A stretch of 64,000 nucleotides of DNA from contig NC_052667.1 of assembly GCF_016802725.1 (NCBI RefSeq), forward strand, positions 5,670,501 through 5,734,500, read 5' to 3'. This document shows, piece after piece, positions 51,750 through 62,828 of the stretch; within the stretch, counting starts at the first letter, position 1; every line of letters begins with the position of its first letter. The DNA is from Solenopsis invicta. Lineage: Eukaryota; Arthropoda; Insecta; Hymenoptera; Formicidae. The translations under genes and the position numbers were made by a program. A model generated the notes under the pieces. It was not told the origin of the DNA and made no database searches. It saw nothing but the letters and a program-made list of their open reading frames with translations.

Positions 51750-52110
51750 ATACGTATTTTTTACAAGTTTATTTTTGCACGTTAAGATGAAACACCTCTT
51801 TAAAAATAATCGATGCGAATATCATCTCTCGAAATTATTTGACTAAAAGTTATAAAAAAATTTTTTTTAATAAAAATCAAATAGTTTCAAGAATACTTTA
51901 CAATAAAATTTTTTTTTCATTTTTATTTTAAAAAATTACTTTCCTCGTTATTATAAAGTATACTTTCTTGAAACTATTCAACGTTTATTTCAAAATTTTT
52001 TTCTATCACAGTTTCGATGATATTCGCTTCAAAAATAAACAACCAATTTTTTTTAAAGAGCGTTTTATCCCCTTAACGTGCGAGAACGCGCTTATAAAAA
52101 AAAATACATG
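51750..52110. mobile_element. Foldback element with ~150-bp inverted arms
   Basis: The left arm (about 51751-51907) contains GCACGTTAAG, then CTCTTTAAAAATAAT, GCGAATATCATC and AATAGTTTCAAGAATACTTT. The right arm (about 51950-52110) shows the reverse complements in mirrored order: AAAGTATACTTTCTTGAAAC, GATGATATTCGC, TTTTAAAGAG and CTTAACGTGCG. Arms are diverged, with indels. The central spacer is AT-rich and no transposase is present. Superfamily unknown; no clear target duplication seen. Confidence 0.8.
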
Positions 52111-53520
52111 TCTCTTATTTTTGTCTATATATTTTAACAATATATCCAAAGCTTAAAATCTGAGAGAGATACTTGATTATGTTTCCTTGTCAAAAGACTG
52201 TTTTCACGTTACTTTTAAACTAAAATGAAGCACATAAAAATCAACGTCCGTTATGATTAACTCGTTATACGCGCAAAATGCAAAACGCTTGACAAGAACG
52301 ATATTTAATATGTTCCACGAATAAAAAAAACGTTCAAATAAAAATCTGAAAAATAACAATCATTACATTGTACCTGAGATTCATTTTTATCGCCAATCTT
52401 TCCATCCCCCGTCGACACCGAAAAGGACGACAAGTTTGCGTAATAGCCCATCTTAGCATTTACGCCTTTCAAATGTCGGTGTCGGCGTCGGCAATGTTGC
52501 ATATTTCATGCATTTTTCATCAGGTTTTTATGCAATATCGTCATGCAAACGATACGAAGGGCACGAAAGAACCAAGAGTACCGGCGATATAGCTTTATGT
52601 AGCAGACCGTAAAAAGCGGCTCTTCGTCGATGGATTGACAATCTATCGTGCCATTTATTCCTATTCTTTGTACTTGACGTCGCGCGCGAGGATTTTATAC
52701 CTTTATATATTGCAAAATATTTTTCTCTCTCTCCCTGTGCACGTATACATGCAGATTAGTGTGAGTGTGCGAGTCAGTGACCGACTAACAAAACCGGTTT
52801 TTACGATCGAATGCAAATAATTCAGATTTAAAACGACTGAAGCGTCAATTGAACTATTAAATCAGTTTTAACGGCCGGCTTTACAAACGGCAAATATTTT
52901 CGTCGAATGAGAGTCGTGCAAGATTTGAGTTCTACTGAAGATTTTAAATTTCACCGTACGGTCTCCCTCGAAGCATAAATGAAACTTGTGTAGATAAGTT
53001 AAAGTCCCGACTCCGATGGCGAGATCAATTTATTTACGAGAAAACTTAGTGTCTGCGTCGGCGAGATACGAAACTTACGACATAGACGAAAGACCGAAGA
53101 CTAACAAACCAAGGTTTCCATGCTCGAAACCTGATCTCGATAAATGTTCACGTGTTGGTATATACGCGAACTGGCGCGAAATGAAATACGGATTTTTATA
53201 GTAAGCGCCACGAATCCGTGGAGCAAATCTAAGAGATATTACTGCGCCGTTCGACTTGAAAAACACGCGGTGAAGGTGTATAGGTGTGAACCGCTTCATA
53301 ACGTAGGAAATGAATATTTTCCGAAAGGAAAATATCCGGACGTGCCGACACACTTTGGTCGGGGCGCCGATTAGCATGCAAATGCCTTTAAATATTTGTA
53401 ATCTCTCCGAAATGGCCGTAAAAGCCGCATATAATAGGGAAGTGTAAAAGCGTAAAAGATACTTGAGGAATATTTACGACGTTACGATTGTAAACATTCG
53501 TGGACGCTTGATGTATCTAC
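52111..53520. other. Moderate-GC non-coding stretch
   Basis: Short ORFs only (53075-53377 minus, 100 codons; 53144-53374 plus), overlapping on opposite strands and unrecognised. Confidence 0.45.
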
Positions 53521-54168
53521 TAGAAGTGGGCGGACAAATTAATCGCGGTGGATTCGATTCGATTCGTTTTCGCATTTAAAAGATTCGAATTCGAGTAGTT
53601 CGAGAATATCGAATTATCGACGATTCGATTTCATATCGATCGCCTATTTTGATTGTTTCATTTATATCTCTCACGCGACCAATCTTGTTTCAGCGCGTTG
53701 TACCAATTCTCGTGTCTGACCAATTGTCTATTTCCAAAAATTTTTTCTATCATTTCTAAATCTTATAAACTGTTCAAAAAATTGTACGCGACAGACAATC
53801 GTTTCCGTAAATTTTGTTTCTACATCTTGTAGATCTATTACGATTTTATAGAATTTAGAACGGAACTCTTGAAATCCGTTATATTTTCCTAATAAAGGAA
53901 CTCGCTCCGTTATATTTTCCTAATAAAGTGCACTAAAATATTATCTTCGTCTGGTATCTATTATAAATTTGTACTTAATACATCATTTTGTTGTAATTAT
54001 TTTCCGAAATTTCTGTTATTAATTTTCTCATTTATTAAAAATGACCGCATCATTGCAGCATCATTGAAAATTTATTATATTTAAATTAGTATGTAATTTA
54101 AATCCAGGGAAATTTAATTCAACTTCGATTCGATTCGATCTCACGGAGGCTTGATTCGCACACCTCTA
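53521..54168. mobile_element. Non-autonomous hAT-like element
   Basis: The left end is TAGAAGTGGGCGGACAAATT. The reversed right end is TAGAGGTGTGCGAATCAAGC, matching at 11 of the first 14 bases. Both ends carry subterminal ATTCGATTCGATTCG words. The flanking 8 bases are GTATCTAC (53513-53520) and ATATCTAT (54169-54176), identical except for two transitions, as expected for a worn 8-bp hAT target duplication. 648 bp and no transposase frame. Confidence 0.75.
53875..53928 (+). repeat. 23-bp direct repeat inside the hAT-like element
   Basis: TCCGTTATATTTTCCTAATA plus AAG occurs at 53875-53897 and again, identical, at 53906-53928, a 31-bp period. Identity suggests a recent duplication within an older element. 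Confidence 0.9.
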
Positions 54169-54176
54169 ATATCTAT

Positions 54177-55550
54177 CTTCCGTGAACGAATTGCTTCATT
54201 AACATTCAGATAATGGAAGATTCTTTTATACGATTTATTTTAATACTATGCGTTATACTAAACATAAATAAATTAATATTGCCCTATATACACTAAAACT
54301 TTCTTAAGAATGCAACAATTATATATTTGCTACAATAAGAAAAATGCATAAAAGATGAGGTGTGCAAATGCAAGACGATAATAAAGTAATTTATCGAAGC
54401 ATTATTCAAAGAAGTAAATGAGTATTTATGAACTAGAAATCATGTTTTGTATAATATATACTTATGAGGAATTGTGAGAAAAAAAATAAGTTAAAATATG
54501 TAAATAAAATGTTAAAAAAGAGAAAATTAAAGAGACTAAAGATAGAAACACGTTAGTCACAAGACATATTTTTATATTATAATTCCTCTACCGTTTCTCT
54601 TTGCTTGCAACGCAATTCTATATTTAATAGAAGATATTTAATAGATATTTATAAAGATAGTATCGAAAAACAAATAACGAAATAAAATTGACAGGTGCAA
54701 ACGGATAATCTTTTTAAAGCAAAGAAATGCAACGATTAAATGGTAAATAATTTTGTATACATTTCTATACGACAATTCTGATACTGAAGATGCAATTAAC
54801 ATATAATCGTTAAATAATCGCTTGAGAATTAACCGTTAATTAAAATATCAATGATACTTCGATCCCGATTTATATTTAAATTCCGTCCTTGCCTTTCAAT
54901 GCAATCTTGTATCGTGTTGCGTAATCTTGTATCTCCAATGAACTACAGCGAACGAAGAGCAACGTGATTTTCCATTTCCTGCATCCAGCGACGTCTTCCA
55001 ACTTGGTACATCTAATTCCCGAGATTGAAAACTGCAAAATAGAGACTAGTCGCCTTTTACGTGAAATCGAACACGTAATAAGAACGAAGAAGGGAAACGC
55101 GCGACGAGAGACAACAATGGTTATGAAGACTACAACCCCAACCTATCGTTTTCACAACTCGACGCCCAATTAATTATTTCCACGAATCCCTTACTGAAGT
55201 TTTCCCCGTCATTTCTTCCCGAAGCCCCGGTTTCAACTTCACCGACTAACATGGAAGAGTTCTTCGACAGTTTGAGACGACGTCTCGAATCGTTTGCACG
55301 TTTCTTGCTTTGATCATCGATCGTTACGCCGCTCACGAAATGAGAAAAGTCTGACGGCGTTTCTCTGACACGAAGACTACCTTTCGTCGATGCAGATATT
55401 CCAAAGTTCAAATGAAACCGGCGGCTGATTTTCATGGCACAACGTTGAAATCGAGAAATCGTGAGAATCGATCGAGAGAAATGAAATCCAGCTCTTATTT
55501 CTACTGTTATATAAGTTTCTAATAAATAAATGTTCATATATGTATAAAAT
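54177..55550. other. AT-rich stretch, then moderate GC with unrecognised frames
   Basis: 54180-54940 is AT-rich and empty. 54960-55500 has moderate GC. The minus frame 55130-55555 (141 codons) has ordinary residue variety but no known motif, and short plus frames oppose it. I leave it uncalled. Confidence 0.4.
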
Positions 55551-56334
55551 TGCACGGAGAAAAACTATTTTGAAATAGCTATGACGCAGATTTGCAAATA
55601 AATTGATCAAACCGTCAAAATAATTATGAAGGATGCTAAAGGGTGATGAACGTTGCTGCAAAAAATTTTGAGATTCCAGTAGTTAGCTTAAGCATAATTA
55701 TTTTAATAATTTAACAAAAAAAAGCTTCGGATTTGTTCATCATGCTTGAACATCCATCACAATTATTTTAATGTTCCAACAAAATTATTTGTAATCCATA
55801 TCTAGTTAAATTTTTATCCTGTGTATATTTCTTCAAAATTATACCGGAAAAACGATATTGCCAAAGATTTAGCTGGATGCAGATTTTAAAATAATTTTGT
55901 TGAAACATAGAAAATAAATGTGATGGTCAATGCTGGAAAAGATTGTTACATTTTAGTAACCAGATTTACTCATCATGCTTGAACGTACATCACAATTATT
56001 TTAATGTCCCAAAATTATTTTTAAATCTGTATTTAGTTAAATTTTTAGCGAAATCGTTCTTCCTGTGTGTATTTTCTTCAAAACTGTATCTGAAAAACAA
56101 TATTGCTAAAAATTTAGCTAGATGCAGATTTAAAAATAATTTTATTGAAACATAGAAAATAAATGTGATGGACAATGCTGGAAAAAATTGTCACATTTTA
56201 GCAACTAGCTTGAGTGTTCTACATCATTAAAAATTATTTCCAGATTTTTATCCAGCTAAATTGTTAAATAATACTCGGGCAAAATCATTCTTTCAGTGTA
56301 TACTTCTTCAAAACTATATCCTTTGAAATAGCTG
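55551..56334 (+). repeat. Tandem array of family B-related units
   Basis: Three units of about 230-270 bp and a partial fourth. The word TTCTTCAAAA recurs at about 55829, 56074 and 56304 (spacings 245 and 230), followed each time by diverged GGAAAAACGATATTG-type sequence. Each unit holds ATTTAGCTAGATGCAGATTT-like and AATGCTGGAAAA-like words, then the inverted half. The first unit starts CACGGAGAAAAAC and the last complete one ends TTCTTTCAGTGTA. The units are thus family B elements amplified head to tail. Confidence 0.75.
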
Positions 56335-56905
56335 TATAAAGTTAAAATAACAGGAAAATCTTGGAGTTTTGCACTTGTATAATTTTTATTGGATTTCGAC
56401 GAGTTATTAGTATATTATTAGAAATTTCAGATATGTTTATATATATTCAATAACACGTATTCGTTTTGTCCCTGCAAGTGTATTACATTCTTTCGCAATT
56501 TCTATACGCAATACGATGTTCGTCGTGAAGTCACGTATTGTCTCGGTTACCGATCACCTGGGACTGGCACTTCTGGTTCGGACAAGTTCGAAGGCAATTT
56601 CGAAACTCCATTCTAGTGACATTCTGCCGTACGGTGCAACGATGGTCGGATCGGCAAGCAGTATAGTTATTGGCGTCGCTCGTATTCTCGAATTACTCGA
56701 TCGCTTTTACGAGGTGGAAGAGAAAGAGCAGGACGGGAACAAGCGCAGGCGGTGCACGACGAAATAAATGACGTAAAGAGCGAACGGGAAATAGGTCAGG
56801 CAAAAGTAAATAAGGCAGAAATCGAGTAAATTCGAGGTGGGAAATTACTAGGCGACGAGTTACAAAGCGCGGGCGCACGGACGCGCGTGCACATCGACAG
56901 TCACG
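56335..56905. other. Stretch leading into a CpG-rich patch
   Basis: AT-rich to about 56500, then CpG-rich. The plus frame 56516-56767 (83 codons) has a protein-like residue mix but no recognised family. Confidence 0.4.
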
Positions 56906-57117
56906 ATGGGTGCGATGGACGGAGATGAGTGCCAAATACTATCGATTGTTAAAGTGCGGACAGAAACGACGAATAAATGGGCCGAAAAGCGCTCTCGGGA
57001 ACTGTTAAAACGCGGAATACATTCGTTACGGAAGAAGTCGCGAGTGTTTGCCATGAATATTCAGAGTTCCTACTTCAACCCGCGTATGTACAATGGTACT
57101 CCGTACGGCACCGGTAG
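56906..57117 (+). CDS. Candidate 5' coding exon, unrecognised protein
   Basis: An open frame starts at ATG 56906; a second in-frame ATG at 57053 follows GCC, an acceptable initiation context. From 57053 it reads MNIQSSYFNPRMYNGTPYG, varied and Tyr/Asn/Gly-rich, as is common at the N-terminus of insect transcription factors and RNA-binding proteins; that comparison is only impressionistic. The frame stops at 57119-57121, but two overlapping donor-like sites precede it: CCG|GTAGGT (intron from 57114) and TAG|GTAACG (intron from 57118). Flanking DNA is CpG-rich, then AT-rich, like an exon followed by intron. No downstream exon was found in the remaining 7 kb. I do not recognise the protein, and chance is quite possible. 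Confidence 0.2.
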
Positions 57118-57121
57118 GTAA

Positions 57122-59034
57122 CGTGTTCGGCTCGTGTGATGGAAAAACACCGCTTTTCATCAAATTTTTTAGAAGCTACATCACTTCTCGCCCCTGGCGA
57201 TAAATTTAAAAGAAAGAAAAAATAAAAGAAAATTGTTTTTTTCTTTCTTTCGAAGACTTATCTATATCTTCATTTATATAAAGATCTATCTATAACTTTG
57301 CGTACATATGTATCGAGAAACTTGTAGAGGAAAATCACTAATATTAGCACCCCATTTTGTTTTTGTTTAGATATCTCTTGAACAAGAGCTAAAAATAAAA
57401 CTTTAAAAACATAAATACAAATTAAAAAGTGTCTTCATCAGATAGCATAGCAGTTTTTACGATTACTATTTCGTATTTTGTAATAATTAATGTTCTTGCA
57501 ACATATAATCTATTTATAAAACTTATAAACTTAAAAGTTGAACCTTCCCATTTTATACGTGTTTTTGACTTATTAATAGATCTGTTGTGTCTGACTCTAT
57601 TTTTTTTACTTTGAAATATTAAAGAAAATACGAAAATATTCATGAAACATCTGTCAACATTATAGTTGAAGATTTGTAGTTATTGTCTAATCTCATGGGA
57701 AGAGAAGTGGGTCCGCTTTGCAATATAACGAGTTTATGTTTCAAACCGCATTACGAAGAAAATATAAAGGAGAAAAATATGAACAGTTTTAAGAAGTTAC
57801 AAACATGTAAAATGATCTAACGTTATCAATAATATATCTACTATTGTTTCAACTATGTAATTTCCAAAAGAAAATCGTGTAAATTTCATTTTTATTTTTC
57901 AAAAATTCGTTTTCAGTAAATTTTATATCAAAAAAGTCATAAATGCACTTTTTTGATATTGCGCGTTTCTCAAATGAAAGAAGTGCGACTGACTAATTGT
58001 CTATAAAATCGATATGGAATGAAAAGAGCACATCAAATCAGTCACCTAACAAATAAATAGCCGTTAGCGTCCATCAATAGGAATATCATAAATCTAGTTA
58101 GATGTTGCAATACGCTCACGGTAAACTCAGAGTTAAACGATCTATCTTCAGGATTTGAATGTATGGAAGCCAGCGATAACGAGAAGTTTGAAGCACTATT
58201 GCCGAAATGAATGTTATACCTGTTTCACATCCATAAATGCTATTGCACAATTTATGCATCGGGAGCACGTATAATTTCATTATTCTTTTATTATAAATAA
58301 TTAACATCTAAATTTTCTCATATTAAACACATACAATATTTTATTCAATACGAGAATTAAGTATAGATGAATTGCAAATTTTGTTTCAGCAAGTCACTTC
58401 CTTGCTTCAATGCTTCTCTCTCATACATATTAATATAATCGGTTAGAAATACAGGACATACAAAACATTTCACTAATACTCTATATATTATTCCAGCTAT
58501 ATTTATTATCCCAATTTCCCTCGCGGTCGATATCCCTTATCTAAGGCTCGACTTCGCCGTTTGCGCGTATCTAAATGATCGGCACGGCGAATAGACATCG
58601 CCACGAAGAGAAAACGATATTTTAGATATTTTCGAAATCGCGAATGTGCTTTACCATCGGCGAGATTGAGAAAACGGTAAGATGTGCGAACGGGAGTAAA
58701 TCCCAGAAGCCCTCCCCGTCGTCAGCTTGAGCCTCAAAGAGCATCGACGTGTGTACACATTGGCATCGGAGCACATCGTTTCTTGCATGCATTGCTCCTC
58801 GACAATCGGATGCACCCGCGTGCACACAGGCTCACGGTTCGATGCACCAGTCGTACCGAGCCGCGCTGACGCACACTGGAGCACTATATATTTACCTAGT
58901 AGACCAAACCGCCATGTTGTATACGGAAAGAACATATTTTCAGACAACTCGCACGACGTTACGAAAAAATGCAAATTGATTACTAAATATTCAATTTTTT
59001 TTTCCAAGCTCTGTATCTTCTGTCACGGATTTTG
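57122..59034. other. AT-rich stretch, then a CpG patch
   Basis: 57130-58480 is AT-rich with one notable hairpin (57925-57959). 58480-58920 is CpG-richer, with ORFs open on both strands (58651-59007 minus; 58727-59104 plus) and no motif. Confidence 0.45.
57925..57959. repeat. Perfect 13-bp hairpin
   Basis: ATATCAAAAAAGT (57925-57937) and ACTTTTTTGATAT (57947-57959) are exact reverse complements around a 9-base loop. AT-rich; too short for a microRNA precursor. Confidence 0.8.
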
Positions 59035-59036
59035 TA

Positions 59037-59264
59037 CGGAGAGAACAATTTCACTGCAGCATCTAAAAATTGTTGCGCTAGATACAGATCAAAAAATGAT
59101 TTGATTTCGGCCATCAATGGCGTAAAACGTCCAAACGTGATAATGATGACAAAGTTTTGACAATCTAGAAACCAAGTTAAACATCCGATACAACTTTTCA
59201 ACTAACTCAATGTTCAAAATTATTTTCAGATCAGTTTCCGTTTCAAAAAAATTATATTCTCCGT
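59037..59264. mobile_element. Family B element B1
   Basis: Left end CGGAGAGAACAATTT and right end ATTATATTCTCCG, TA on both sides (59035-59036 and about 59265). The interior contains GCTAGATACAGATC, GACAATCTAGAAACCAAGTT and AAATTATTTTCAGATC. About 228 bp, no ORF. Confidence 0.75.
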
Positions 59265-59275
59265 ATAGATTAGTA

Positions 59276-59732
59276 CACAAAAAAACGGGTTTTCTGAAGT
59301 ATCTAAAAATTTCATTGGACAGAAATCAGAGAAAATAATTTTATTTGAGGCATCAAAAATAATTACGTGGAACGTCCGAGCATAATAATGTTGCTGCAAA
59401 CAGTTTTGCCATTCTACGCTGAAAGAACAATTTTATTGTAACATCCAAAAATTTAGCTACAGAAAGTAGTTTAATGTTGAACTATTAAAATAGTTATGTA
59501 AAGCGTTCAAAGATGATAACACTGCTGCAAAAAGTTTTAACATTCTGGCAACCAACCTAAACATACAATATAAATTTTTTAATAATTCAACGTCATCTCT
59601 TTCAGATTCGCATTTCTGCAAATTTATTCTTTTCGTGTAGCAACCAAGTTAAACATCTGATATAATTTTTTCAAATGATTCAACGTTCAAAATTACTTTT
59701 AGATTCGTTTCAGCAAAACTATGCTTTCCGTG
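59276..59732. mobile_element. Family B element B2, interrupted by B3
   Basis: Left end CACAAAAAAACGGGTTTTC, right end GCTTTCCGTG; TA at 59274-59275 and 59733-59734. The left half breaks off at TGCCATTC followed by TA, and the right half resumes with GCAACCAAGTTAAACATC. Intact copies read ATTCTAGCAACCA across this point, so the host is colinear once B3 and one TA are removed (about 234 bp). Confidence 0.85.
59417..59637. mobile_element. Family B element B3, nested in B2
   Basis: Starts CGCTGAAAGAACAATTTTAT and ends TATTCTTTTCGTG, with TA at 59415-59416 and 59638-59639. 221 bp with full family B content (AAAAATTTAGCTACAGAAAG, CATTCTGGCAACCAACC). It inserted into a TA within B2. Confidence 0.85.
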
Positions 59733-59742
59733 TAGATTAGAA

Positions 59743-59984
59743 CACAAAAAAACGGTTTTGTGCTGAAATATTTAAAAATTTAGCAAGATACAGATCTGAA
59801 AATAATTTTGTTGAGAAGTAAAAATAATTATGAAAGACGTTCGAGCAATGCTGGGAAAGTTTCGACATTCTAGCAACCAGTTTGAGCGTCTTATGCAATT
59901 ACTTTGATGATCTCACAAAATTATTTTCAGATCTGCATCTAATAAAATCTTTAGATACTTCAGCAAAACTGTTCTTTCTTCGTG
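59743..59984. mobile_element. Family B element B4
   Basis: Left end CACAAAAAAACGGTTTTG, right end GTTCTTTCTTCGTG. It holds ATTTAGCAAGATACAGATC, GAGCAATGCTGGGAAAG and CAAAATTATTTTCAGATC. The junction B2-B4 (TAGATTAGAACACAAAAAAA) closely repeats the junction B1-B2 (TAGATTAGTACACAAAAAAA), so these elements probably multiplied in tandem as well as by transposition. Confidence 0.8.
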
Positions 59985-62454
59985 TAAAAACAGTTATAAT
60001 TGGACTTCCGTAAATATAATTCATACTGTGCGCAATAACGAGATAAAAAGAAACTAATTGTGAGATAAAGAATATAAACGGTCTGTTCGAGCTTTTCAAT
60101 TCAAGCGCGACCGACAATTGTACTGTTATGATTAATTAATTAAACTTCGCTTTATCAAGGTAAATATTTGTCGCGATTACACGATTTTAGCAAATGACAA
60201 TTGGATAAACGACGTTTGTTTTGTTCAGCAGCTACGCATAACATTTCCATTCATAAAAAAGATACAAAAAATGCGAGAACACACATTTGAAGAATATAAA
60301 CGCGCGGTATCTCCCTTTTATCGAAGAAGATATAAAAAATCTTGTACATTTAGTTTTAATATCAATTTTCCAATACCTCGATAATTTACTACGCTCAATT
60401 AGATTATAATTAAATTAAGCTCCAAATCAAATAAATGGAAAAGATCCGTTAAACAGAAAAAGAACTCAAGAGGATTAATTCTTTAATAGCATTAACTTTC
60501 CAATATTAAATAACTGGCTAATTAAGACGGCAGTAAAATCTTTATTGAGCAAAATCTGACGTTGAAATCGCATTTCAAAGGAATGCATTGCTATTGCCGC
60601 TTCCAGCATTACACCGTGACACTTGGTGTATGCGATGGGGACGCGAACAGGCGAGCTTTCTTCCTCTACGCTTCGTGCCTTCGTACCGCTTAAGCTGACT
60701 TCCAGCTCGACGCTCCGGAACTAAGTTTCCCGCGAAAGAGATGGATTTACGGTGGATTCTTCCTCAAACTATTTCCCTCATCCCGCCCGCCAAGGGCGAA
60801 AAATTCATTCGCGTCAAAGCGCCCGAATAATGTAGGAATGCACGAGCGTCGTGATATACGATCGCCATCCAGCAGATTTCTATCTTTTCCCCCGTAATTC
60901 GAGCGCGCGAGTGCAAAAATCGGTATTATTGGACGTGTCATTAATAACGATTATCGCGACGCGGATCCGGCGCACACCCACGCCTCTGACTGTGTTTCCA
61001 GACGAAGAACACGGATCAATGATTAAATCCCAGCCGCGATTAGCAGAGCGCTGCTGCGATCACCATTATTATTTGTCACGCAGCGGAACGAAAGCGGGAG
61101 TGTCATTTGGCGATGCTGAAAATATTACGGATCGATCGCGAACGAATTTCCACGGCGATACGCGTGTTTGTGCATCCTTTTGACTGAATACCAAATGGTA
61201 TTACAGTGACTCAGCCAAAGCGCGATCGGCGATTTTCCAAAGTTTAATTTATCGTAGCTCGCCGGGTGCCGGGTAATTTTTCGTTCGTCTGTGCAACGGA
61301 CAGAGAATGATGGGGAAATGCGAAAAGAGGGATGTCTTTACTTTTGTCAGTAAGCTCGAATGGCGTTTGTTGACGTCACTACCGTCTCGCTTGCAATCTC
61401 CCGTAAAAGTAAATTTATTTACGCAAAACGGTTACTTGTCGCCGATAGCAATTTCATGTAGACGAGCATAAGAGAAAGAAAAAAAAAAGAGAAAAAAAGA
61501 GGGAAATTTATCTTTCCAAATGAATTGCTGGTATTTTCCTTCAAGTTTAATTTCGAGATAGCGGTCGTCGTCGTCGGCAAAATGCGATCGATTTTCGCAA
61601 AAGCTTACGTTACACTCTGACGTTGACGTCAGCGGCGACAGAACCAAAATTGGATAATGTTAATAACGCACGGACACTATAGATAAAACATAGTCCGTTC
61701 GGTCTGTCGGCCAGGTAGTTGCTACGCGACATTAGCGAACAGTCCTTCAGAAATCCGGTTGAACGTGATCTGGTGCGACAACAAAAGGAGCGAATGCGCC
61801 AGTCAATCAACTTCTTGTTCATTCCGATCTTGTTCATTCCGATCGAAGTCGTCGCGCGAGTTGTTCCTCAGAATCGATTCCTTTTCTACCATTGCGATTT
61901 TATCGCTGGTGACTTCAGTGCTCTCTCGACGATGACAAACTTTATCGTCAAAAAAATTGGATACAAAAATGTTCGGGTGAAAGATATACGAAACAGAAAT
62001 CTAATAACAAATGAAAAATGTTCTTCACATATTGGTATTATTAAAAAAAAAGGGAAGAAAAAACGGGCAATTAAATGTCAGTTACATCCAGAGAAAAATT
62101 GTTTAATTTGATAAAATTGTTCTTTAGATTGGTTTTTTTTAATAAAATAAAAATAAAAATTTGAAGAAAATAAATTATTTGTTCAAATTATTTATTTAAT
62201 TTAAATAGTTTTTTAATTCATAGAAAGTATTAACAAAAGTGTAAGAAATGATTTAGTTGTTCTGGTTTTGAAAATATATTTCTTTCATTTAAAAACAGAT
62301 TCGCTTAGCACAATCAAATTTTTCTTTAATTCTAATAAGGACAACCAAAAAATTTCTTCAAATCAAACAAAGTTTTTTCTGGATGTAAACATGCAACATA
62401 TAAACACTTTTAATATATTACTTCATAATTATGTGTTAATTACAGGTTATTTAT
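59985..62454. other. AT-rich stretch with a CpG patch at 60.6-61.4 kb
   Basis: ORFs 60851-61183 (plus, 110 codons) and 61719-62111 (plus, 130 codons) match no known family; the latter turns Lys-rich in AT-rich DNA. A nearby 10-base word, TTGTTCATTCCGATC, is duplicated at about 61816-61845. No gene called. Confidence 0.45.
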
Positions 62455-62828
62455 TTAAAATTTCTAAAAGAATTCCCGGATTTCATAAACTTTATTTAAA
62501 ATTCCAAGTAAAATTGAAGAATTTTTTAATGCAGCTTCAAAAATAAATTTATGTTATGAAATATCTTTTAATGTGCCTTAATGTTCTTTATTATAAAATA
62601 ACAAAAAAACGTGCCGTAATTACTGCTAATCAATTTTGCATTATTAAAAAAAAAATGACCAAACAATTTTGCCAGAAAAAGAGATAGCATTTAAATTTTA
62701 AAAGTCAAATTCCTAAAATTTTCCCAAGTTTCAATAAAATTCCATGAAAATCTATGCTTTGCAAGAATAAAATATTTAATTTCCTAAAAATTCCAGATTT
62801 TTCGAGTTTTTCCCGGTAGTAAAAAACA
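62455..62828 (+). repeat. Dispersed repeat E, copy 2 (short form)
   Basis: Homologue of 31783-32435 without its roughly 240 extra internal bases. Shared words include AATTCCCGGATTT-like sequence at the start, CAATTTTGCCAGAAAAA in the middle and TTTCCTAAAAATTCC near the end. Confidence 0.75.

Noticed and set aside
55130..55555. 141-codon minus frame with ordinary residue variety
   Set aside because: No known motif, no splice or promoter context, and its 5' end runs into the family B array. Left as unresolved sequence.
57925..57959. Hairpin considered as a microRNA precursor
   Set aside because: The stem is only 13 bp with a 9-base loop, shorter than a precursor, and no known insect microRNA sequence is present. 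I looked for common ones (let-7, bantam, miR-1, miR-9, miR-124, miR-276 and others) by eye and found none.
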